Counted from the first letter of the stretch, positions 8,010 to 17,099 are shown. The stretch: DNA of 64,000 bases from Chryseobacterium senegalense (GCA_001403755.1 CYUH01000015.1:288589-352588), one strand, 5' to 3'. Numbers and translations: made by a program. Notes: a model not told the origin generated them from the sequence alone.

Positions 8010-8055
8010 AAAAAAAATGGTCTAAGCTGCTGAATGCTGTTGAAGTGTAAATGAC

Positions 8056-9372
8056 ATGAAAAATAAAATAAGTACCGCAATTACCTTAGGGTTTGCCCTT
8101 TTTGCCATGTTTTTTGGCGCAGGAAATTTAGTTCTCCCACCTTTTATCGGACTGAAAACCGGCGACGAATGGTTCACCGCAATCGCCGGATTTTTTACTA
8201 CAGGCATTGTTTCGCCATTTTTAGGAGTGCTCACGGTGGTGCTGTTCGGAACATCATTTACCGATCTTGGTCGAAAAGTTAATCCCACGTTAGTTACAAT
8301 TTTAGCATTACTGATTATGCTGTGCATTGGTCCGTTGGTGGCGATTCCAAGAACAGGTGCCACCACTTACGAAATTGGCATCAAACCTCTTTTTCCGGAA
8401 TTTAACAATACTCTTTTCTCTTTAATTTTCTTTGGAATCGTGTTGGCTTTATCGATATCCCAATCCAAAATCGTTGATATCATTGGCAATTTTCTTACGC
8501 CTTTTCTTATTCTCAGTTTGGGAATTTTGGTGACGGTCGGGTTGTTGAATCCTACAGCAGGTACAGTAAATACAGGAGTTACCGCCCAGGAAGCTTTTAT
8601 TTTTGCGTTTCATGAAGGGTATCAGACTTTAGATGTTCTGGCGTCGGTTATTTTTGCCGGAATTATTATTTCTGCAGCGATTGATAAAGGATATACCAAC
8701 GCCAGAGACCGTTTTAAAATTACCATTGCGGCAGGACTTATTTCGATGGCAGCTTTGCTTTTTATCTATGGTGGTTTAATTTATCTTGGGGCGCATTCCG
8801 GATATGGATTCTCCGAGAAGGTTTTGCGTACCGAATTACTTCTGAATATTTCCCATCAATTAATGGGCAAAAACGGAACTTTGGTAATCTCTGTTGCGGT
8901 AGCGATGGCTTGTTTGACGACCGCAATTGCGCTTACCTCTGCGATGGGAAGTTTCCTGCAAGAATTAACAAAAGGAAAAATGGGCTACAAAGCCGGAGTG
9001 ATCCTTACTTGCTTGGTTTCTGGCTATTTTTCGGTCAGAAGCGTTGATGAAATTATCGAATATGCGGTGGTTATTCTTGGTTTTGTATATCCAATTACTT
9101 TCGCGCTGATTCTTACCGTTTTATTTTTCGGCAAAATTATCTTCTCCAGAACGCCTTATGTCGCTGCGGTTGCTACGGCAGGAATCGTTGCTTTGCTTTC
9201 TGTTCTTGAGAATTTTGGTGTTTTAGCAGAACCAATTCAAGTTTTAAAAAGTTGGTTGCCTCTTTCCGAACATCAGTTAGAATGGCTCTTGCCATCATTT
9301 GCGACTTTCTTTATTGCTGCAGCATTCAACAGTGGACGGAAATCCCATCAGGAAGCGAATGTTGTTGATTAA
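8056..9372 (+). CDS. brnQ: Branched-chain amino acid transport system II carrier protein
   Basis: A 438-residue integral membrane protein of the LIVCS family. The N-terminus FALFAMFFGAGNLVLPPFIG and the segment IGPLVAIPRTGATTYEIG are strong family signatures; about twelve hydrophobic helices can be traced. It imports leucine, isoleucine and valine with Na+ or H+. The ATG at 8056 precedes the first helix directly. It follows the DAACS symporter by 46 bases with no terminator or clear promoter between them, suggesting one amino-acid uptake unit. Confidence 0.92.
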   Translation: MKNKISTAITLGFALFAMFFGAGNLVLPPFIGLKTGDEWFTAIAGFFTTGIVSPFLGVLTVVLFGTSFTDLGRKVNPTLVTILALLIMLCIGPLVAIPRTGATTYEIGIKPLFPEFNNTLFSLIFFGIVLALSISQSKIVDIIGNFLTPFLILSLGILVTVGLLNPTAGTVNTGVTAQEAFIFAFHEGYQTLDVLASVIFAGIIISAAIDKGYTNARDRFKITIAAGLISMAALLFIYGGLIYLGAHSGYGFSEKVLRTELLLNISHQLMGKNGTLVISVAVAMACLTTAIALTSAMGSFLQELTKGKMGYKAGVILTCLVSGYFSVRSVDEIIEYAVVILGFVYPITFALILTVLFFGKIIFSRTPYVAAVATAGIVALLSVLENFGVLAEPIQVLKSWLPLSEHQLEWLLPSFATFFIAAAFNSGRKSHQEANVVD

Positions 9373-9392
9373 TGAAGTGAATTAGAATCAAT

Positions 9393-9444
9393 AAAAAATT
9401 CCTGCTTTTTGGTGGCAGTCCGCATTTATCGACAGGAATTTTTT
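9393..9444. terminator. Hairpin after brnQ, probable terminator
   Basis: AAAAAATTCCTG (9393-9404) and CAGGAATTTTTT (9433-9444) form a 12-bp stem with a 28-base loop. A and T tracts at both ends mean it could serve both brnQ and the aquaporin remnant on the other strand. Confidence 0.7.
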
Positions 9445-9460
9445 ATGGCTTTAAGGTGTT

Positions 9461-9721
9461 TTATGCCGTAAAACTTTTCGGGTTTTCAATTAAAAATCCA
9501 TGAACGAAAGCTGCGGTTACGCCTCCTAAAACCGGAGCAATCAAAAATTAATCAAAGCAAATTCCTTCAATATCTGTGAAAAGTGCCGGTCTGATGCTTC
9601 GTGCTGGATTCACTGAAACGCCGTTCACTTTAATTTTAACAATATGAATGAGGATTAAGGAAAAACCAAGCATTAAAGTTGGAAAAACTCCAATGTTATG
9701 TTTGGTGAAACCTTCATTCAT
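9461..9721 (-). pseudogene. Aquaporin (MIP family) C-terminal remnant with internal stop
   Basis: Read on the minus strand from an ATG at 9719-9721, one frame gives MNEGFTKHNIGVFPTLMLG, then LILIHIVKIKVNGVSVNPAR, SIRPALF..., a TAA stop at 9548-9550, and continues in the same frame with FLIAPVLGGVTAAFVHGFLI to a TAA at 9461-9463. This matches the second half of aquaporin Z: the helix before the second NPA box (LIHLVSIPV-type), the NPA motif itself (SVNPARS, with the selectivity-filter Arg) and the last helix (WVAPxxGA-type). The first half, including the first NPA box, is absent, and the frame is broken by the stop, so it cannot make a channel. No remnant of the N-terminal half was found up to 9977. 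Confidence 0.85.
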
Positions 9722-9977
9722 ATTTAAATATTTATTTTTTTCTTTATTAAATTCATTTTCAATGTATTAACTTTTAATTGTATTTAAAATTTAATGTATT
9801 TGTAGTTCATCATAAAAGTGGATTTTCATTTTAAATTGAACAAAATGATTTTGTCTTTTGCTGATATTTCGAAGTAGTATATAGCTGATAGAAAAATCAA
9901 ATAAAAGAGAAAGGGTTCGTCAATCATCAACCCACAATTATCATTACTTTTACTTATTCTAAATAATTAAAAAATCG

Positions 9978-9985
9978 TAAATTTG
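9978..9985 (+). promoter_or_regulatory. mrp promoter, -7 box TAAATTTG
   Basis: Perfect TAnnTTTG, 24 bases before the ATG at 10010. It argues against an alternative upstream start at 9983, which would lie inside the promoter. The 9722-9977 stretch upstream is AT-rich with nothing else recognised. Confidence 0.65.
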
Positions 9986-10009
9986 TCATCTAATTTATTA
10001 CATACAATA

Positions 10010-11113
10010 ATGTTGACGAAAGATAAAGTTCAGGCATTTCTGAAAGAAATAGAAGTAGATGATTTGGTGCACAATTTCCAGGTGATGGGAAACGATGTGT
10101 ATATCGATATGACCGCACACTCTCCGGCAATGCACGAGAAAAAGAAACTCGAAGCAGCGATGAAGCAGGCATTCGCCTCTGAATTTGGAGAAGATGTAGT
10201 GCTGAAACTGAAAATTGCTTCTCCGGAACCTTCCGAAGTACAGCAAAATTTAATCAAAGGAAAACAAATTCCGGGAATCCAGAATATTATCGCAGTAGCT
10301 TCTGGTAAGGGAGGCGTTGGTAAATCTACCGTAGCAGCGAATCTTGCGGTAACCTTATCCAAAATGGGATTCAAAGTTGGAATTCTGGATGCCGATATCT
10401 ACGGACCATCTGTTCCAACCATGTTTGATACAGAAGGAGCAAAACCGATTTCGGTGGAAGTGGACGGAAGAAACTTGATGAAACCGATTGAAAATTACGG
10501 GGTAAAAATGCTTTCTATCGGATATTTCTCAGGAGCCAACCAAGCGGTGGTATGGAGAGGACCAATGGCCAGCAAAGCATTAAACCAAATGATCCGTGAT
10601 GCGGATTGGGGCGAACTAGATTTTCTTTTGATCGATTTGCCACCGGGAACCGGCGATATTCACTTGTCTATCATTCAAGAAGTTCCTGTAACCGGCGCGG
10701 TGATCGTAAGTACACCGCAGCATATTGCGCTTGCCGATGTTAGAAAAGGAATCGCAATGTTCCAAATGGAAAGCATCAACATTCCTGTTTTAGGACTGAT
10801 TGAAAATATGGCCTATTTCACTCCGGAAGAATTGCCGGATAACAAATATTACATCTTCGGAAACCAAGGCGCACAGTATCTTGCAGAAGATTTAGGCATT
10901 CCGGTGTTAGGAGAGATTCCATTAATCCAAAGCATCAGAGAAGCGGGAGATGTGGGAAGACCGGCATCATTGCAGGAAAGTTCTAAGATTGCTGAAATCT
11001 ATACCAAAACCGCCCAAAACATGATTGAAAGTCTGGTGGAAAGAAACAAAAACCTTCCGCCAACTGAAGCTGTTAAAATCACAACCATGGCAGGTTGTTC
11101 ACCTAAAAAATAA
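10010..11113 (+). CDS. Mrp/ApbC/NBP35-family ATPase, iron-sulfur cluster carrier
   Basis: A 367-residue protein: an N-terminal MIP18 (DUF59)-like domain (about 1-75) followed by a deviant Walker A P-loop ATPase, VASGKGGVGKSTVAANLAV (about 97-115), with Walker B-like DFLLIDLPPGTGD and the Mrp signature WRGPM. Such proteins carry and transfer iron-sulfur clusters. The usual CxxC cluster ligands are not visible; the corresponding region reads ENMAYFTPEELPDNKYYIFG and the only late Cys is in TTMAGCSPKK. The NifU-type protein follows 15 bases later, supporting a role in cluster assembly. The start at 10010 was chosen from promoter position. Confidence 0.9.
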   Translation: MLTKDKVQAFLKEIEVDDLVHNFQVMGNDVYIDMTAHSPAMHEKKKLEAAMKQAFASEFGEDVVLKLKIASPEPSEVQQNLIKGKQIPGIQNIIAVASGKGGVGKSTVAANLAVTLSKMGFKVGILDADIYGPSVPTMFDTEGAKPISVEVDGRNLMKPIENYGVKMLSIGYFSGANQAVVWRGPMASKALNQMIRDADWGELDFLLIDLPPGTGDIHLSIIQEVPVTGAVIVSTPQHIALADVRKGIAMFQMESINIPVLGLIENMAYFTPEELPDNKYYIFGNQGAQYLAEDLGIPVLGEIPLIQSIREAGDVGRPASLQESSKIAEIYTKTAQNMIESLVERNKNLPPTEAVKITTMAGCSPKK

Positions 11114-11128
11114 AAATAAAGAAGGATC

Positions 11129-11380
11129 ATGCTCAACATGGAAATCACACAGGAACAAATCGTAACAAAAGTACTCGATGCTCTGGAAAGCATCCGACCG
11201 TTTCTCAATAAAGATGGTGGCGATATCGAATTGGTTGATATCAAAGACTACAAGGTTTATGTGAAACTGCAGGGCAACTGCAACGGATGTCCGATGAGTT
11301 TTTCAACCATGAAATTAGGCGTTGAAAATACCATCAAGCAATTTGCCCCCGAAATTACGGAGGTGATTAGTGTGGAATAG
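11129..11380 (+). CDS. NifU C-terminal domain protein (iron-sulfur scaffold/carrier)
   Basis: An 83-residue protein consisting only of the NifU C-terminal (Nfu) domain. The segment SIRPFLNKDGGDIELV and the ligand pair C51-x-x-C54 in GNCNGCPMS are diagnostic. It is expected to bind a [4Fe-4S] cluster as a dimer and pass it to client proteins. An AAGGA sequence sits 5 bases before the ATG at 11129, a rare Shine-Dalgarno-like site in this window; a second ATG at 11138 is possible. It forms an operon with the Mrp ATPase. Confidence 0.9.
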   Translation: MLNMEITQEQIVTKVLDALESIRPFLNKDGGDIELVDIKDYKVYVKLQGNCNGCPMSFSTMKLGVENTIKQFAPEITEVISVE

Positions 11381-11410
11381 TATTGAACTTCCTTCATGCT
11401 ATAATAAATT

Positions 11411-11433
11411 AACGGGCTATAGCCCGTTTTTTT
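11411..11433 (+). terminator. Terminator of the mrp-nfu operon
   Basis: AACGGGC-TATA-GCCCGTT followed by seven Ts; a short, very stable stem. Confidence 0.9.
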
Positions 11434-11572
11434 AGTACCAACGTTTTTTTCACCTAAGGGTGCAGTGAGCAAGATCTTTCGCAAATACTTTGTACTATGC
11501 ATAAAATAAATTCCTCTTTCAGAAAAGGTTTAAAATTAAATTAATATTTTAGCAGATTAAACTGTAAAACGT

Positions 11573-12433
11573 ATGATTGCCATTATCGACGGCGGATCCA
11601 CGAAGTGTGACTGGGTCATTCTGGAAAACTCCGGAACTTTGAAACTCCGAACTACCACTTTGGGGTTTAATCCAAACATCATCAATCCGGATTTCATCAT
11701 GCAGGAAATCGATAAAAATCAGGAACTCTTCACGCTAAAAAGCCAGATCGAAAAAGTGTTTTTTTATGGATCCGGCTGTGGAACTCCCGATAATAGGAAG
11801 AAAGTGGAAGATGAATTTCTCAAAACTTTTCCGCATGCCGAAATTTCGGTAAAAGAAGATATGACCGCAGCTGCGTACGCCGCCTACAACGGAACTCCGG
11901 CCATTATCTGTATCCTTGGAACCGGATCCAATTCCTGCTATTTCGACGGAAATAAAATCCGGACCGATTTGCCGTCCTTGGGATTCCTTATCGGTGACGA
12001 AGGCAGCGGAAGCGCCTTGGGAAAACAGCTGCTAAGAAGATTTTTCATGAAAAAATTACCCAAAGATTTGGAAACTGATTTTATTGAAACCTATCATTTA
12101 ACCATCGAAGAGGCCATCCGGAGCATGTACCACAACCCAAGAGCGAACGCATATTTGGGTGAGTTCAATAAATTTGTGGCAGAAAGAAAGAAACATCCGT
12201 ATTTTCAGAACATGGTGTTCGACGAGATGAAGAATTTTCTTGATTATCAGGTGTTGCCTTATCCGGAAGCGGGCGAAGTAGAAATCAATTTCATTGGATA
12301 TATCGCTTATATCTATGAAGATATTTTAAGAGCCGCCGCCGCAGAACTGAACCTTAAAATAGGTAAAGTGGTACAGAAACCCATCGAAAGTTTGGTAGAA
12401 TACCATAAGAAATACCTCCTTAATTTAGAATAA
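11573..12433 (+). CDS. BadF/BadG/BcrA/BcrD ATPase-family kinase, N-acetylglucosamine kinase-like
   Basis: A 286-residue ASKHA-fold protein. The phosphate-1 loop is IIDGGSTKCDWVI at residues 4-16; phosphate-2 is ILGTGSNSCYFDG with the following GFLIGDEGSGSALGKQLLRR typical of the N-acetylglucosamine kinase branch; further sugar/adenosine segments follow. Probably it phosphorylates an amino sugar recovered from peptidoglycan or chitin, in the cytoplasm. A 2-hydroxyglutaryl-CoA dehydratase activator is unlikely because the cysteine ligands of that branch are missing. It has no obvious operon partner; malic enzyme follows 61 bases later. Confidence 0.8.
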   Translation: MIAIIDGGSTKCDWVILENSGTLKLRTTTLGFNPNIINPDFIMQEIDKNQELFTLKSQIEKVFFYGSGCGTPDNRKKVEDEFLKTFPHAEISVKEDMTAAAYAAYNGTPAIICILGTGSNSCYFDGNKIRTDLPSLGFLIGDEGSGSALGKQLLRRFFMKKLPKDLETDFIETYHLTIEEAIRSMYHNPRANAYLGEFNKFVAERKKHPYFQNMVFDEMKNFLDYQVLPYPEAGEVEINFIGYIAYIYEDILRAAAAELNLKIGKVVQKPIESLVEYHKKYLLNLE

Positions 12434-12494
12434 ATCGTGCCCAAAGTGGCTCGATCAACCATACACTTGCACTTTGCAAAAAACCGTAATTATT

Positions 12495-14786
12495 ATGTCA
12501 AGCAAAAACAACCGAGACGAAAAAAACTTCAACCAGGCAGCACTCGATTATCACAGCATCGAGCCGAAGGGAAAAATTGAAGTCATCCCTTCCAAACCCC
12601 ATTCCTCACAGAGAGATTTGTCTCTGGCATATTCCCCGGGAGTGGCGATACCATGTCTCGAAATCGAAAAGAATCCTAAAACTGTTTACGATTATACCGG
12701 AAAAGGCAATTTAGTAGCCGTTATTTCAAACGGTACAGCTGTTTTAGGTTTGGGAAATATTGGTGCAGAAGCCTCTAAGCCGGTAATGGAAGGAAAAGGA
12801 TTGTTGTTCAAAATTTTCGCTGATATCAATGTTTTTGATATTGAAATTAATGAAACAGATCCCGATAAATTCATTGAAATAGTAAAAGGAATCGCGCCGA
12901 CATTCGGGGGAATTAACCTTGAAGATATCAAAGCGCCAGAAGCTTTTTATATCGAGCAAAAACTAAAGGAAGAACTCAATATTCCTTTGATGCACGATGA
13001 TCAGCATGGAACCGCGATTATTTCTGCTGCAGCTTTAATCAATGCTTTGGAAATTGCCGGAAAGAAAATTGATGAGGTGAAAATGGTAGTGAATGGAGCC
13101 GGTGCCGCCGCGATTGCCTGTACCAAACTTTATGTAGAATTGGGGTTGAAGAAAGAGAATATCTTGATGTGCGATTCCAAAGGTGTCATCAACCACAAAA
13201 GAGAGAATTTAACCCCGGAAAAACTTGATTTCATTGCGCAAACGGATATCGAAACTTTGGAGGATGCCTTAAAAGGTGCAGACGTGTTCATAGGATTATC
13301 CAAAGGAAATGTGATGACTCCGGAAATGTTGCTTTCCATGGCTGATAATCCTATTGTGTTTGGATTGGCAAATCCTGATCCGGAAATCGAATACAACCTC
13401 GCCATGGAAACCCGAAAAGATACCATCATGGCGACCGGACGAAGCGACTATCCTAACCAGGTGAACAATGTTTTGGGATTCCCTTACATTTTCCGTGGTG
13501 CGCTTGATGTGCAGGCAACGGGAATTAACGAAGCCATGAAACTCGCTGCTGTACACGCGATTGCAAACCTTGCGAAAGAACCGGTTCCGGAAGCGGTGAT
13601 TTTGGCTTATAATTTAAAGAATTTGAGTTTTGGAAGAGAATATTTTATCCCAAAACCTTTCGATAACCGATTGATAACCAAGGTTTCTATGGCGGTGGCA
13701 AAAGCTGCGATGGACAGTGGAATTGCCGGAAAACCTATTGAGAATTTTGACGATTACGAAAATGCATTGCTCGACAGGATGGGCCGCGACGAAAAGCTCA
13801 TTCGTATGATGCAGAACCGCGCCAGATCGAACCCGAAAAGAGTTACCCTCGGAAATGCCGAAGAATACAATGTGCTGAAAGCTGCGCAAATTCTCTACGA
13901 AGAAGGAATCGCCCAACCGATCCTTTTAGGTGAGAAAAAATACATCCAGGAGCAAATGAAGAAATTCGGCATCGAAATCGATGTTCAGATTGTTGATCCT
14001 GCTGATGATGATCAGGAAGAAAACAGAAAAATCTACCGCGAATCTTTGTGGAAACTTCGTCAGCGAAAAGGAATGAACGAGTACAAAGCCAAGAGATATG
14101 TTCGCCAGAGAGATTATTTCGGTCCGCTGATGCTTAAAAATGGCGACACCGATGCCTTGATCGTAGGATTCTCCAAAAACTATTCTTCTACTTTGAGACC
14201 GGTTCTTGAAGTGATTGAAAAAGAAAAAGGCGTGGACAAAGTAGCGTCGATGATGATGATTCTTACCGAGAAAAAACCGATTTTCTTCTCCGATGCTTCG
14301 ATCATTCAGAACCCAACTTCCGAAGATTTGGTGAATATTGCTAGAATGTCGGAAATGGTGGTGAAATCTTTTGCCATAGAGCCGAGAATTGCGATGCTTT
14401 CCTTTGAAAATTTCGCAGCGATTTCCGAAACTTCCAAGAAAGTAGCGAAAGCGGTTTCTATTCTTCATGAAAAATATCCGAAAATGATTGTCGATGGTGA
14501 AATACAACCCGATTTTGCGATGGATGCGGATCACCTTTCCGATTATCCATTCTCTAAACTCGGAACCACTCCGGCAAATGTATTTGTATTCCCGAACCTT
14601 GAAAGTGCCAATCTTTCCTACAAAATCATCCGAGGTATGAAGGTTGCACAAGTTGTAGGACCCATTTTAATGGGACTGAAGCAACCGGTTCACGTACTTC
14701 AGATGCGCGCAAGTGTGGACGAAATCGTCAACCTCGCCACCATCGCCGTGCTGGATGCCCAAAGAAGAGAGGCTGCCAATAAGTAA
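12495..14786 (+). CDS. maeB: NADP-dependent malic enzyme with C-terminal phosphotransacetylase domain
   Basis: A 763-residue two-domain protein. Residues about 1-425 are a malic enzyme: LAYSPGVAIPC, EASKPVMEGKGLLF, MHDDQHGTAII (metal/substrate region) and the nucleotide loop VVNGAGAAAIAC. Residues about 430-763 are a phosphate acetyltransferase-like domain (AAQILYEEGIAQPILLG, NYSSTLRPVLEVI, KIIRGMKVAQVVGPILMGL). It converts malate to pyruvate with NADPH; in this fusion family the PTA domain is generally regulatory (acetyl-CoA) rather than catalytic. The ATG at 12495 is preferred over an upstream TTG at 12474 since conserved sequence starts after it. A terminator follows. Confidence 0.93.
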   Translation: MSSKNNRDEKNFNQAALDYHSIEPKGKIEVIPSKPHSSQRDLSLAYSPGVAIPCLEIEKNPKTVYDYTGKGNLVAVISNGTAVLGLGNIGAEASKPVMEGKGLLFKIFADINVFDIEINETDPDKFIEIVKGIAPTFGGINLEDIKAPEAFYIEQKLKEELNIPLMHDDQHGTAIISAAALINALEIAGKKIDEVKMVVNGAGAAAIACTKLYVELGLKKENILMCDSKGVINHKRENLTPEKLDFIAQTDIETLEDALKGADVFIGLSKGNVMTPEMLLSMADNPIVFGLANPDPEIEYNLAMETRKDTIMATGRSDYPNQVNNVLGFPYIFRGALDVQATGINEAMKLAAVHAIANLAKEPVPEAVILAYNLKNLSFGREYFIPKPFDNRLITKVSMAVAKAAMDSGIAGKPIENFDDYENALLDRMGRDEKLIRMMQNRARSNPKRVTLGNAEEYNVLKAAQILYEEGIAQPILLGEKKYIQEQMKKFGIEIDVQIVDPADDDQEENRKIYRESLWKLRQRKGMNEYKAKRYVRQRDYFGPLMLKNGDTDALIVGFSKNYSSTLRPVLEVIEKEKGVDKVASMMMILTEKKPIFFSDASIIQNPTSEDLVNIARMSEMVVKSFAIEPRIAMLSFENFAAISETSKKVAKAVSILHEKYPKMIVDGEIQPDFAMDADHLSDYPFSKLGTTPANVFVFPNLESANLSYKIIRGMKVAQVVGPILMGLKQPVHVLQMRASVDEIVNLATIAVLDAQRREAANK

Positions 14787-14807
14787 TTGTTCAAAACGAT
14801 CATATTA

Positions 14808-14846
14808 AACAACTGCATTTCCTGGATTTGCAGTTGTTTTTTTTAT
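14808..14846 (+). terminator. Terminator of maeB
   Basis: AACAACTGCA (14808-14817) pairs with TGCAGTTGTT (14829-14838), followed by eight Ts. Confidence 0.9.
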
Positions 14847-14957
14847 TTATTAGTTGTTAAACCAAATCCACCTGTACTTATCTAATAAAAAATGAAATGG
14901 CTAATCGTGATGGATTGGAGTTATTATTTTTCATGAAAATTTATGAATAAGTGATGG

Positions 14958-15542
14958 TTTCCAACCACAGCGTACGACAATTCTGCAGTATAAAGTTTTG
15001 AGTTGGATGTGCTGGATTATTTAATGAAAACTTTTTCTTTCGAACGTTTTCTGAAGGCGGCTTACAAAGTTTTTAGTATTTCCAAAACCAACAAATTACT
15101 GCAAGAAAATCCTGTGGCACTTAAAGAATCTTTCATTTTTGTGCGATCCAACAACGAAGATGTCAAGCTCAACCTCGATGAAATTATCAGGATTAATGCC
15201 ATGAAAGATCATATCATCATTTATACCGTCACCAGAAAACTCATCGTACACCAGACCATGAAATCCATCATGCAGAACATAAATTTAGAGAATCTTATTA
15301 GGGTTCATAATTCGCACATCATCTCGCTGAACCACCTGCAAAGTGTTGGCAAAAACAGCATAGTGGTCGCCAACGAACGAATCCCTGTGAGCGAAAAGTA
15401 CAAAGCTTTTTTAACGGAGTTTATTGATCGGTTAAGTAAAAGCAGATTTTATTTTTTGATTATGGTAAGGTTTTTTGATCCGAATTTTCTTTCAAGCCAA
15501 GCTTTCAACTTTGCTTCATCTATGGATTTATCGGCTTGGTAA
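14958..15542 (+). pseudogene. LytTR-type response regulator, receiver domain lost
   Basis: Residues corresponding to an intact LytTR DNA-binding domain are present (about 15130-15430: FIFVRSNNEDVKLNLDEI, NLENLIRVHNSHIISLNHLQ). Before it, LDVLDYLMKTFSFERFLKA is the last strand/helix of a REC domain (normally LKP; here MKT). The same frame extends upstream through a TAA (14991-14993) into FPTTAYDNSAV, the beta4-alpha4 part of a receiver, then homology ends at a TGA (14952-14954). The phosphorylated Asp and about two thirds of the receiver are gone. The only starts downstream of the stop are a TTG at 15003 and an ATG at 15024. At the 3' end the frame runs on after FIDRLSKSR into sequence antisense to the DUF389 gene. 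A truncated regulator consisting of DNA-binding domain only could still be made. Confidence 0.75.
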
Positions 15543-16732
15543 AGGATAATATTTCCTTTCTTAAGGGAATCATTTTTGGAATAATCGGTAACGGTGCCAA
15601 ATGAAATTGCGTCAATATCAGGAAAGATGATTTTAATTTCTTCGTCCAACGATTTATTTCCGATCTGGTAAGTATCGATCTCACCCAGTAAATTCTGAAT
15701 TTGGATGTCTTTATCTGAAACCTGATTGCTGGATTTATTAATTTCCGATAATATTTCCTTTTTCAAATCGGAATTGTTTGCTTTGATAATCAGTTCCGTG
15801 TCGGAAAGTCCATAAACGGTGAGCTCTTTGTTTAATTTTTTTATTTCTAAACTATCAAATTTTTTCGAAAGGAAAGCCAGCTCCATTTGTTTCGGACTGG
15901 TTTTATAGTTGATGTTTTTGTAAATCACAGTATAGCCGTTCTTCGTAAATTGATCTTGGATGAATTTTTCAGCATTTTGGAGAAACTTTTTCTCTTGTAA
16001 TAAGCTGTAAGCTAAATAGGAACTCGGAATAATCATCAGTAACATTAATACTGAAATAATGAGCCGCACTTTTTTATCAAAACCCGTGTTTTCAGTTTTC
16101 ACGGCAGGATATTTAAGATATTTAATGACCAAAAAAGTAGAAATCCCGATAAAAAAACAATTGATGCTGTACAGATAGAGCGCGCCTGCTACAAATTTCA
16201 TGTTGAAATGGGCAATTCCAAATCCTGCGGTACAGAGAGGCGGCATCAGTGCGGTAGCGATAGCAACTCCCGGGATAGGATTTCCTTTTTCAATTCTTGT
16301 GATGGAAACAGCGCCTACAATACCACCAAAAAATGCGATTAAAACATCGTAAATAGTGGGCGAGGTACGGGATAAAATTTCAGACTGCGCATCTTTGAAC
16401 GGACTTAGAAAAAAATATAAACTCGATACAATGAGTCCAACCAAGGTAGCAATCAGTAGATTTTTCACGGATCTTTTCAGAAAATTAAAATCATACGTTG
16501 CTAGCGCAAAACCGGAACCTACGATAGGTCCCATCAGTGGTGAAATTAGCATCGCCCCAATAATCACCGCGGTAGAATTCATATTAAGACCAATAGAAGC
16601 AATTAAAATAGCACAAGCTAAAATCCACAGGTTTGCCCCTCGAAATGAGATATTTGCCACAATATCTTCCCTTACTTTTTCCTTGTCCTCTGCTCCTTTG
16701 TTTAAGCTAAACAGGTTATAAAATACACTCAT
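15449..16732 (-). CDS. DUF389 integral membrane protein
   Basis: About 427 residues from the ATG at 16732 (MSVFYNLFSLNKGAED); an upstream ATG at 16768 is less likely because a promoter-like TATCTTAG lies between them on the minus strand. The N-terminal half holds about six transmembrane helices with the DUF389 signatures GLNMNSTAVIIGAMLISPLM and GVAIATALMPPLCTAGFG; the C-terminal half, after a short helix near residue 235, is soluble and probably outside the cytoplasm (YKNINYKTSPKQ, IKIIFPDIDAISFGTV). Function unknown. Its 3' end overlaps the degraded LytTR regulator on the other strand by 94 bases. Confidence 0.85.
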   Translation of the reverse strand: MSVFYNLFSLNKGAEDKEKVREDIVANISFRGANLWILACAILIASIGLNMNSTAVIIGAMLISPLMGPIVGSGFALATYDFNFLKRSVKNLLIATLVGLIVSSLYFFLSPFKDAQSEILSRTSPTIYDVLIAFFGGIVGAVSITRIEKGNPIPGVAIATALMPPLCTAGFGIAHFNMKFVAGALYLYSINCFFIGISTFLVIKYLKYPAVKTENTGFDKKVRLIISVLMLLMIIPSSYLAYSLLQEKKFLQNAEKFIQDQFTKNGYTVIYKNINYKTSPKQMELAFLSKKFDSLEIKKLNKELTVYGLSDTELIIKANNSDLKKEILSEINKSSNQVSDKDIQIQNLLGEIDTYQIGNKSLDEEIKIIFPDIDAISFGTVTDYSKNDSLKKGNIILYQADKSIDEAKLKAWLERKFGSKNLTIIKK

Positions 16733-16768
16733 GAATTTATTCTTTGCGACTAAGATAAAAATAACCAC

Positions 16769-17099
16769 GATAAAAACAATGTAATGACAGATAAAACTCG
16801 CGGTTATATGCTTTGTTTTCTTTTATAAAGCCCAGCATCCAATTCAATGCTTATTATTTTAAAAGAAAGGATTTTGAAGATGAATAATAATGCTACGCAG
16901 GAATTGTAGTACACTTAAAATTGAGTGGCTTAGCAAAAGGGAATTTGCTATATGCAATTTGCCATAAAATTTATTCAAATTATGAATTAGTAGTTAAAAA
17001 ATATTCACAACCATCATCATCGGCTGGCATCGAAAAGCTCTAAAAAAAAGTTATTTTTTGCTTACAAACAAATGATCAAAGATTAAATTTTAAAAAACC
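16769..17099. other. Intergenic stretch with no recognised gene
   Basis: AT-rich, no open frame of note, no clear terminator; only an imperfect inverted repeat around AATTTGCTATATGCAATTT near 16945. It ends in the ruvA promoter. Confidence 0.5.

Noticed and set aside
9548..9550. Aquaporin stop considered as possible sequencing error in a functional gene
   Set aside because: The N-terminal half with the first NPA box is also missing, so the locus is non-functional even without this stop.
13926..14651. Minus-strand ORF of 241 codons inside maeB
   Set aside because: It is antisense to the conserved phosphotransacetylase domain; composition (His, Phe, Arg rich) is that of a shadow frame.
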